DNA from: an uncultured Ruminococcus sp.
Lineage (GTDB): Bacteria > Bacillota > Clostridia > Oscillospirales > Acutalibacteraceae
NCBI GenBank assembly: GCA_902773245.1
Contig: CACYDY010000202.1
Coordinates: 1-6,964 of the forward strand
DNA length: 6,964 bases
Reading direction: 5' to 3'
Shown here: one piece after another, positions 1 to 4,150 of the stretch
Numbering within the stretch: the stretch's first letter is position 1
Layout: each line of letters starts with the position of its first letter
Translations under genes and position numbers: made by a program
The notes under the pieces: generated by a model
What the model saw: only the letters and a program-made list of their open reading frames with translations
What the model was told of the DNA's origin: nothing
The model's database searches: none

Positions 1-20
1 GGGGTATGGGTGACGTCAAT

Positions 21-156
21 AAATATTAAATAGAACCAAAGCCTTGGGTCGACAGGAACAAATCCTTAAGTTGTGGACAGTGGATATCAAATATCAATTA
101 AAGCCAAATTCCGGGTGCGACAGGAAAAATGCTTAAGCTGTGGATAGTGACTGATC
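21..156. repeat. Degenerate tandem duplication, two units of about 68 bp
   Basis: Unit 1 (21-88) and unit 2 (89-156) align almost without gaps. The best conserved block is CGACAGGAA (50-58 and 118-126), followed by CTTAAG (65-70 and 132-137) and TGTGGA.AGTG. Each unit holds a DnaA-box-like 9-mer in reverse orientation, TGTGGACAG (72-80) and TGTGGATAG (139-147), matching TGTGGATAA at 7 and 8 of 9 positions. Bases 1-20 weakly resemble a unit end, so the array may continue to the left. No gene is supported in 1-178; a short open frame closing at 31-33 could be the tail of an upstream gene but cannot be identified. The role of the repeat is unknown. Confidence 0.6.
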
Positions 157-178
157 TTAAAAGAATAGGAGAAGAAAA

Positions 179-934
179 ATGGCGGAAAAAATAAGACTTC
201 AAAAGCTGCTTGCGCAGTGCGGAGTTGCTTCGAGGAGAAAAGCCGAGGAGCTTATTGAGCGGGGCAGCGTTAAGGTTAACGGCGAAACGGCTAAGCTTGG
301 CGACAAGGTCGATCCCCAAAAGGATAAAATTACGGTAAAGGGCAAAAGAATAAGCTCTGCCGCTAAAAATAAGTATTACTACATAATGCTTCATAAGCCC
401 AGAGGTTACGTTACGACTATGAGCGACGAAAAGGGAAGAAAATGCGTTGCGGATCTGGTAAAGGACGTTCCGGCAAGAGTTTATCCCGTGGGCAGACTGG
501 ACAGAGAGTCGGAGGGGCTTCTTTTGCTGACAAATGACGGAGAGTTTGCAAATAAAGTCACGCACCCGGCAAAGCACGTCTATAAGGTTTACAGAGTTAC
601 CGTGCGGCCGTCGATCAGCGAAGAACAGGTTGAACAGATGTGTTCGGGAATTGTCATCGACGGAAGAAAAACAGCTCCGTGTGAGGTTCATGTTGTGAGC
701 CGTCAGGAGGGCAGAGTGGTTCTCGAAATTATTTTGAGAGAGGGCAGAAACCGTCAGATAAGAAAGATGTGCGAACAGCTTGGTCTTGAAGTGGCAAGAC
801 TGAAAAGAACGGCTATCGGTCAGGTCAAGCTTGGAATGCTCCCGCAGGGAAAATGGAGAGATCTCAGCCGCGATGAGGTGAAAAGACTTACCGCCCAGCC
901 GAATACTACGATTCAGACTTATAATTATAAATAA
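179..934 (+). CDS. rluB: 23S rRNA pseudouridine synthase, RsuA/RluB family
   Basis: This is a 251-residue enzyme expected to isomerise a uridine of 23S rRNA to pseudouridine in the cytoplasm. An N-terminal S4 RNA-binding domain (about 3-60, with LQKLLAQCGVASRRKAEELI) is followed by the catalytic domain. The signature GRLDRESEGLLLLTNDG lies at 105-121 and carries the catalytic Asp108. The second family block, EGRNRQIRKMCEQLG, is at 188-202. The length is normal for the RluB/RsuA group. The ATG start is set by the ribosome binding site TAGGAGAAG (167-175). Bacillus-type genomes have this gene near scpAB/spmAB, but the upstream neighbour is not visible here. RsuA (16S) and RluE/F share the fold; the Gram-positive context favours RluB, and the exact target base cannot be read from sequence. 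Confidence 0.93.
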   Translation: MAEKIRLQKLLAQCGVASRRKAEELIERGSVKVNGETAKLGDKVDPQKDKITVKGKRISSAAKNKYYYIMLHKPRGYVTTMSDEKGRKCVADLVKDVPARVYPVGRLDRESEGLLLLTNDGEFANKVTHPAKHVYKVYRVTVRPSISEEQVEQMCSGIVIDGRKTAPCEVHVVSRQEGRVVLEIILREGRNRQIRKMCEQLGLEVARLKRTAIGQVKLGMLPQGKWRDLSRDEVKRLTAQPNTTIQTYNYK

Positions 935-949
935 AATAACGAAAAAACT

Positions 950-985
950 AACGTCCCTATGTTATGAACACGGGGACGTTTTTTT
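950..985 (+). terminator. Intrinsic terminator after rluB
   Basis: The perfect 8-bp arms AACGTCCC (950-957) and GGGACGTT (973-980) enclose a 15-base loop and run into a T tract (979-985). It lies 15 bases after the stop of rluB, so rluB is the last gene of its transcript. Confidence 0.88.
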
Positions 986-1030
986 GGATGGGTATTCCAA
1001 AAAATATATTGAATAAGTTTAGAAGATGGT

Positions 1031-1039
1031 TGGTATAAT
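1031..1039 (+). promoter_or_regulatory. Extended -10 promoter candidate (TGGTATAAT)
   Basis: A perfect TATAAT (1034-1039) is preceded by the TGn extension. A weak -35 TTGAAT (1009-1014) lies at a long spacing of 19. Transcription from about 1046 would give the small DNA-binding protein gene a leader of about 155 bases, or could make a short RNA. No other gene is visible in 986-1201. Confidence 0.5.
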
Positions 1040-1122
1040 AATTTTTATAACAGGATGTTTTGAAAAATCTCTTTGTTTGGTGTTGTCTGAATAATTAAAT
1101 ATTCTAATTAATTGTTTATTGT

Positions 1123-1150
1123 TTGACACCATTATACTACATTCTAATGT
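1123..1150 (+). promoter_or_regulatory. Second promoter candidate, TTGACA with weak -10
   Basis: A perfect -35 TTGACA (1123-1128) is followed after 16 bases by TAATGT (1145-1150), a 3-of-6 match to the -10 consensus. An alternative -10, TATACT (1133-1138), has no good -35 of its own. The weak -10 lies inside the palindrome at 1139-1157, which would allow repression by operator binding. Confidence 0.35.
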
Positions 1151-1157
1151 AGAATGT
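1139..1157. promoter_or_regulatory. Palindromic candidate operator of the Cro/CI-type gene
   Basis: ACATTCT (1139-1145) and AGAATGT (1151-1157) form a perfect 7-bp inverted repeat around AATGT. The 8-mer ATTCTAAT of its left half recurs at 1101-1108. The size and place, overlapping a promoter 45 bases before a helix-turn-helix gene, fit autoregulation by the encoded protein. This is an inference from position. Confidence 0.5.
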
Positions 1158-1201
1158 CAAGAACAAATTTTGCTGTTATCCTCAATTATGAGGTGTTAAT
1201 T

Positions 1202-1480
1202 ATGAATAAAAGACCAAGTTCAAATTATTCAGGTATTATTTTCAAGCTTGACAAAGTTATGAAAGAAAAGGGTTATTCGAAAAACAAGCTGTGTGTCAAA
1301 TGCGGACTCAGATTTGAAACGGTGCAGGGATATTATAAGGGGGATATCAGCAGGGTCGATTTGTATGTTTTGGCGGCAATGTGCAGAGAGTTGGAGTGTA
1401 ATGTTCAGGATATAATTGAATACAAGCCGGAGTGCAGCATTGATTTTAATGATCCTTCAGATAAAAGTGAGAAATTTTAA
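1202..1480 (+). CDS. Small Cro/CI-type (XRE) helix-turn-helix protein
   Basis: The product is a 92-residue protein that is mostly one helix-turn-helix domain (about 11-75) followed by a short acidic tail rich in Asp, Glu and Lys. The pattern KEKGYSKNKLCVKCGLRFETVQGYYKG, with a later VLAAMCRELECNVQDIIEY stretch, matches the compact Cro/CI-type family in which a final helix ends in a 'dll.y' motif. Such proteins bind palindromic operators as dimers. I chose ATG 1202 because GAGGTG (1190-1195) stands six bases before it. The in-frame ATG at 1154 has no ribosome binding site and lies within the palindrome. No partner gene such as a toxin or phage function is next to it. Its target is unknown; the palindrome at 1139-1157 is the natural guess. 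Confidence 0.82.
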   Translation: MNKRPSSNYSGIIFKLDKVMKEKGYSKNKLCVKCGLRFETVQGYYKGDISRVDLYVLAAMCRELECNVQDIIEYKPECSIDFNDPSDKSEKF

Positions 1481-1551
1481 TATTTTGAAGGAAATTTTTT
1501 AAAAATTGCATTTTTATGCGTTTGTGATAAAAGTTTTGCCGGGACGGTCGG

Positions 1552-1580
1552 GGAATTTATAGCAGATTTTTTGAATGAGT
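1552..1580. repeat. Left end of a MITE-like element: direct repeat plus inverted repeat
   Basis: GGAATTTATAGC (1552-1563) recurs exactly at 1893-1904 in the same orientation. Four bases inward, TTTTTGAATGAGT (1568-1580) recurs as its exact reverse complement at 1876-1888. Direct repeats outside inverted repeats, with equal four-base gaps on both sides, is the signature of an insertion with a target duplication. Confidence 0.6.
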
Positions 1581-1663
1581 TAAGAATTTGTTAATTAAAC
1601 TATAAATGAGCAAATTTGAAAATTTCACAAAAAAGCTTGAAAGAGGACAATTAGAGTTTTTGC

Positions 1664-1685
1664 CCAGCTTTTTTTAAAAAGCTGG
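1664..1685. repeat. Hairpin 1 of the element
   Basis: CCAGCTTTTT and AAAAAGCTGG form a perfect 10-bp stem around TT. On either strand the A/T half could act as a weak terminator, but no T tract follows the stem. Confidence 0.8.
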
Positions 1686-1715
1686 CGGTTTCCAAAGGCG
1701 GCGCCTTTGGTCGCC
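1684..1715. repeat. Hairpin 2 of the element (nested)
   Basis: CCAAAGGCG and CGCCTTTGG (1692-1710) pair perfectly around one base. An outer GGCG/CGCC (1684-1687 with 1712-1715) extends the stem. The 12-mer GTTTCCAAAGGC (1688-1699) recurs inverted at 3432-3443. Confidence 0.8.
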
Positions 1716-1723
1716 GAAGGCAT

Positions 1724-1749
1724 AATTCAGCCCTTTGCAAGGGTGAATT
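1724..1749. repeat. Hairpin 3 of the element
   Basis: AATTCA and TGAATT flank an inner CCCTT/AAGGG stem with loop TGC and one bulged G (1730). Confidence 0.75.
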
Positions 1750-1780
1750 TTCAAAACAGTCCGGTGGACTGTTTTGAAAA
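1748..1780. repeat. Hairpin 4 of the element, 15-bp perfect stem
   Basis: TTTTCAAAACAGTCC (1748-1762) and its exact reverse complement (1766-1780) enclose the loop GGT. This is the longest perfect stem in the window, and it overlaps hairpin 3 by two bases. Confidence 0.85.
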
Positions 1781-1781
1781 G

Positions 1782-1808
1782 AGGGACGCTTTGGCAGAAA
1801 GCGTCCCT
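1782..1808. repeat. Hairpin 5 of the element, 11-bp perfect stem
   Basis: AGGGACGCTTT (1782-1792) and AAAGCGTCCCT (1798-1808) pair perfectly around GGCAG. Confidence 0.85.
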
Positions 1809-1828
1809 AAGTTTGGAATTTAACCAAG

Positions 1829-1853
1829 CTGCCTCGCCGCTCCAAGGCGACAG
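1829..1853. repeat. Hairpin 6 of the element
   Basis: TCGCC (1834-1838) pairs with GGCGA (1846-1850). CTG (1829-1831) with CAG (1851-1853) extends it past a CC bulge. Confidence 0.6.
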
Positions 1854-1875
1854 AATAAAACATGTACACAGGTTT

Positions 1876-1904
1876 ACTCATTCAAAAACCGTGGAATTTA
1901 TAGC
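1876..1904. repeat. Right end of the MITE-like element: inverted repeat plus direct repeat
   Basis: ACTCATTCAAAAA (1876-1888) is the exact reverse complement of 1568-1580. After CCGT comes GGAATTTATAGC (1893-1904), identical to 1552-1563. The glnA -35 box begins nine bases further on. Confidence 0.6.
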
Positions 1905-1912
1905 CCAAGCTC

Positions 1913-1941
1913 TTGACAAAACGGCTGTTATGTTATAAAAT
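1913..1941 (+). promoter_or_regulatory. Sigma-A-like promoter of glnA
   Basis: A perfect -35 TTGACA (1913-1918), a 17-base spacer and the -10 TAAAAT (1936-1941, 5 of 6) make the best promoter in the window. The start point would be near 1948, giving a leader of about 144 bases before glnA. Confidence 0.82.
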
Positions 1942-1955
1942 TATAAACAGATGGA

Positions 1956-1975
1956 AATGAGCAGAGAAGTTCATT
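1956..1975 (+). promoter_or_regulatory. Candidate ANTAR-binding antiterminator hairpin in the glnA leader
   Basis: AATGAGC (1956-1962) and GTTCATT (1969-1975) form a 7-bp stem with one G-U pair. The closed loop is exactly six bases, AGAGAA, with A at position 1 and G at position 4, as in RNA hairpins bound by ANTAR proteins such as EutV. Its 3' arm is also the 5' arm of the terminator at 1969-2021, so the two folds exclude each other. The published motif has two such hairpins; a second canonical one is not visible between the likely start point and this stem. Confidence 0.6.
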
Positions 1976-2021
1976 GTGAAGGGGATACTGTCCCCAATTT
2001 CACAATGAGCTTTTCTTTTTT
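1969..2021 (+). terminator. Intrinsic terminator (attenuator) in the glnA leader
   Basis: GTTCATTGTGAA (1969-1980) pairs with TTCACAATGAGC (1999-2010) over 12 bp. It encloses a GGGGA/TCCCC stem (1981-1995, loop TACTG) with an AAT bulge. TTTTCTTTTTT (2011-2021) follows directly. It lies upstream of the glnA start, so it must be overcome for glnA expression. The segment AATGAGC occurs both here (2004-2010) and in the upstream hairpin (1956-1962), and both copies compete for the same partner. Confidence 0.85.
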
Positions 2022-2091
2022 GAGTAAAATAACGGCGGTTTTATGCGCAGCCGGATCAATGCGGACTATTATATCGAAAAGGAGTTTTTTA

Positions 2092-3291
2092 ATGTCTAAA
2101 TATGATGAGATAATGTCGTTCGTTGAGGACGAGGACGTCAAATTTATAAGACTTGCGTTTGTTGATGTTAAAGGAACACAAAAAAATATTTCTATCATGC
2201 CGGGGGAACTTAAGCGAGCTTTTGATACGGGAATATCGTTTGACGCTTCGTGCATTAAGGGCTTTGGTGACGTTGTTAATTCCGATCTCTTTTTGCGTCC
2301 CGACCCGACGACTCTCGAAATACTTCCGTGGCGGCCGTCGCAGGGAAGAGTTGTCAGAATGTTTTGCGATATTCTCAACCCCGACGGTTCTCAGTTTGAG
2401 CTTGACGGAAGATACATTTTGAAAAAAGCTGCCGCAGCTGCGAGAAAAAAGGGGCTTTCGTGCTTTTTCGGAACAGAATTTGAGTTCTATCTTTTCGAAC
2501 GTGACGAAAACGGCAAGCCTACTAAAATTCCGTTTGACAGCGCAGGATATATGGATATCGCTCCCGATGACAAGGGCGAAAACGTCAGACGTGAGATCTG
2601 CTTTTCGCTGCTTAACATGGATATCATTCCCGAGTCGTCACATCATGAGGAAGGCCCCGGTCAAAATGAAATAGATTTTAAATACAGCGATTGCCTGACG
2701 ACCGCCGACAATGCGGTAACGTTTACGTCGGTTGTTCGTTCGATAGCGAATGTTAACGGTTTGTATGCCGATTTTTCACCCAAGCCCCTGATGAATGAAA
2801 GCGGCAACGGTCTGCATATAAATATGTCAGTGAGATCGAACGACGGAAATGATTATTCAAAGATGTATATGGCAGGTATTATGGAGCATATCAGGGAAAT
2901 GACTGCGTTTTTGAATCCGTGCGAGGAATCTTATAAAAGACTCGGCGAGAAGAAAGCTCCAAAATATATAACATGGTCACATCAGAACAGATCGCAGCTT
3001 ATAAGAATACCTGCCGCAGAGGGCGAATATAAACGAATCGAGCTTCGTTCTCCCGACCCGATGACAAATCCCTATATAGCGTTCACACTTCTGATCTATG
3101 CAGGTCTTGACGGGATCGAAAGACGGCTTGAGCTGCCGGATGCCGTTGATCTCAACCTTTATACGGCCGATCGTGAGATCACAAAACATCTTGAGGTTCT
3201 TCCTTCGTCTTTGGAGGAGGCGGCGGCTATCGCACGAAAGAGCGATTTTATTAATAAATATTTGCCGAAGGGTTTTTTGCAGTTTTTGTGA
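2092..3291 (+). CDS. glnA: Glutamine synthetase type I, short divergent form
   Basis: The enzyme makes glutamine from glutamate, ammonium and ATP. The 399-residue product has the beta-grasp domain (about 15-100) and the catalytic domain. The metal ligands expected for the family are E129 and E131 (GTEFEF), E186 (SHHEEGPGQNEIDFKY), E193, H242 (NGLHINMS) and E317 (RIELRS), with the Arg-rich NRSQLIRIP at 299-307. GSI-alpha enzymes are about 443 aa. This one has a shortened loop near 247-258 and stops about 25 residues early at the C-terminus. The flap glutamate before Ala-Pro is Lys288, and the FDGSS-type segment reads FDASC (50-54). ATG 2092 is set by AAGGAG (2079-2084); an upstream in-frame ATG (1951) lies in the attenuator. 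It is likely controlled by the leader and the ANTAR protein downstream. Reduced or altered activity is possible. Confidence 0.9.
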   Translation: MSKYDEIMSFVEDEDVKFIRLAFVDVKGTQKNISIMPGELKRAFDTGISFDASCIKGFGDVVNSDLFLRPDPTTLEILPWRPSQGRVVRMFCDILNPDGSQFELDGRYILKKAAAAARKKGLSCFFGTEFEFYLFERDENGKPTKIPFDSAGYMDIAPDDKGENVRREICFSLLNMDIIPESSHHEEGPGQNEIDFKYSDCLTTADNAVTFTSVVRSIANVNGLYADFSPKPLMNESGNGLHINMSVRSNDGNDYSKMYMAGIMEHIREMTAFLNPCEESYKRLGEKKAPKYITWSHQNRSQLIRIPAAEGEYKRIELRSPDPMTNPYIAFTLLIYAGLDGIERRLELPDAVDLNLYTADREITKHLEVLPSSLEEAAAIARKSDFINKYLPKGFLQFL

Positions 3292-3326
3292 TTTTAACCG
3301 AATGGTATTATTTTATGAGTTATTTT

Positions 3327-3376
3327 GATCGATAGTTTATTTGATTTCGCTGAGGGAAATATGTCGATCTTTTTTT
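3327..3376 (+). terminator. Possible intrinsic terminator after glnA
   Basis: GATCGA (3327-3332) and TCGATC (3364-3369) form an outer stem. An inner ATTTC/GAAAT stem (3344-3348 with 3356-3360) lies between them, and seven T residues follow (3370-3376). The outer stem is short and spans a long interior, so efficiency may be partial. Confidence 0.5.
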
Positions 3377-3395
3377 GCTTTGTTCCGTCAGCGAC

Positions 3396-3460
3396 TCCCT
3401 AAAGGGATTAGGCTTTGCCGTCACCGGCTCTGCCTTTGGAAACTGCAAACTTTTGAAAAA
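3396..3460 (-). repeat. Inverted, diverged fragment related to the hairpin element
   Basis: Read on the minus strand, this stretch has the same blocks in the same order as 1669-1743: CTTTTT..AAAA, then GTTTCCAAAGGC (exact, 3432-3443), a GCC/GGT-rich block, and CCCTTT..AGGG. It keeps small hairpins of its own: TCCCT-AA-AGGGA (3396-3407), and AGGC/GCCT around GCCG-TCAC-CGGC (3410-3435). No reading frame here is convincing. Confidence 0.5.
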
Positions 3461-3511
3461 GATTGATCAAAACTTTAATATGCCGGATCTTTTAGATTTT
3501 AAGTATATAAT
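3453..3511 (+). promoter_or_regulatory. Candidate promoter region for the ANTAR-pyrG-dap genes
   Basis: TTGAAA (3453-3458), 17 bases and TAATAT (3476-3481) make a moderate sigma-A-like pair. A perfect TATAAT (3506-3511) lies closer to the gene but lacks a recognisable -35 or TGn extension. Either could supply transcription after the possible terminator at 3327-3376. Confidence 0.35.
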
Positions 3512-3550
3512 CATAAAAACAGACAGAATTTTAAAAGGCGGTGAAAATGC

Positions 3551-4138
3551 GTGCCGAATGAAAATGATCTTCAAAGTGTTTTGATTGTTTCAAAAACGGA
3601 CAAACCTATTGAGTTTATTAAAGAGGTGCTGCCCAAAAATGATTTTTACCCTATTCTTTCTGCCGCCAATGCGGGAGAAGCTAAACGTGCTTTGATAAAT
3701 TCAGATGTTGATATTGTTATTATCAACACTCCTCTCGGAGATGATTTCGGTATGCGTCTTGCGATAGATATTGTGACGGAAAGAAAAGCAGGCGTTTTGC
3801 TGCTGGTTAAGACCGAGCTTTATGAAGAGGTTTCTTACAAAATGGAACAGTACGGTGTTCTGACGCTTACAAAAGCTCTCAACCGCACAACGCTCTATCA
3901 GACCGTAAAATTATTATCGGCAACAAGCAATAAAATACGCAGACTTGAAGAAAATGCTCAAAGACTTGAAAAAAGACTTCATGAGATGAAAACTGTCAAC
4001 AAGGCAAAGGGGTATTTGATAGAATTTGAAGGCTTGACTGAGGAAGAAGCCCACAAATTTATTGAAAAAGACGCAATGGACAACTGTATCAGGAAAATTG
4101 ATGCGGCTAAAAAGATAATAGACAAATATGAATTCTGA
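3551..4138 (+). CDS. ANTAR-domain RNA-binding antiterminator with pseudo-receiver domain (NitR/NasT-like)
   Basis: The 195-residue protein has a receiver-like domain (about 8-122), a coiled-coil linker (about 126-146) and a C-terminal ANTAR domain (about 137-192) with KAKGYL (151-156), GLTEEEA (161-167) and AM (175-176). ANTAR proteins bind paired hexaloop hairpins in nascent RNA and prevent terminator formation. The receiver looks inactive: the acidic pair is replaced by S14-K15 and the phosphorylated Asp by N59 (DIVIINTPLGDD), while K108 is kept. Control by ligand or partner protein rather than phosphorylation is inferred. The start is GTG, placed 7 bases after AGGCGGTG (3536-3543); no in-frame ATG occurs before residue 68. 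Linkage to glnA resembles the glnA-nitR pair of solventogenic clostridia, and the glnA leader carries a fitting hairpin. Confidence 0.88.
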   Translation: MPNENDLQSVLIVSKTDKPIEFIKEVLPKNDFYPILSAANAGEAKRALINSDVDIVIINTPLGDDFGMRLAIDIVTERKAGVLLLVKTELYEEVSYKMEQYGVLTLTKALNRTTLYQTVKLLSATSNKIRRLEENAQRLEKRLHEMKTVNKAKGYLIEFEGLTEEEAHKFIEKDAMDNCIRKIDAAKKIIDKYEF

Positions 4139-4150
4139 GAGGGATAGAAA

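Larger units (their letters stand above)
1564..1892. mobile_element. Candidate non-autonomous, hairpin-rich mobile element (about 329 bp)
   Basis: The stretch between the two 12-bp direct repeats has no supported reading frame, so it would depend on a transposase encoded elsewhere. Its ends are 13-bp inverted repeats. The inside holds six consecutive, mutually different hairpins between 1664 and 1853, several with perfect stems of 10-15 bp. The part before them (1581-1663) is A+T-rich and unremarkable. The element ends about 20 bases before the -35 box of the glnA promoter, so it separates glnA from the upstream gene. Related modules appear inverted at about 3396-3460. It may instead be a composite of dispersed palindromic repeats common in clostridial genomes. 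Confidence 0.5.

Noticed and set aside
98..691. Long minus-strand frame opposite rluB
   Set aside because: It is a mirror of a clearly coding gene, and its product shows no recognisable family.
1154..1201. Upstream ATG extending the small DNA-binding protein by 16 residues
   Set aside because: There is no ribosome binding site before it, and it lies inside the palindrome. The ATG at 1202 has GAGGTG at good spacing, and the domain begins after it.
1481..1551. Intrinsic terminator for the small DNA-binding protein gene
   Set aside because: Only weak A/T pairings (about 1492-1507) and a 4-bp GCAT/ATGC hairpin are seen; no G+C-rich stem runs into a T tract.
1664..1853. CRISPR array or tRNA cluster as explanation for the many palindromes
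   Set aside because: The hairpins are all different with no repeated unit and no spacers, and none folds as a cloverleaf.
1981..1995. Second ANTAR hexaloop hairpin formed by GGGGA/TCCCC
   Set aside because: The loop is five bases (or seven if the A-T pair opens), and neither register gives A at 1 and G at 4 in a six-base loop.
1951..2091. In-frame upstream ATG extending glutamine synthetase by 47 residues
   Set aside because: It has no ribosome binding site, starts about three bases after the predicted transcript start and runs through the attenuator. The ATG at 2092 has a near-perfect site and gives the family's normal N-terminus.
3375..3584. Short + strand frame between glnA and the ANTAR gene
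   Set aside because: It crosses the repeat-like fragment, has no ribosome binding site and runs into the ANTAR gene in another frame.
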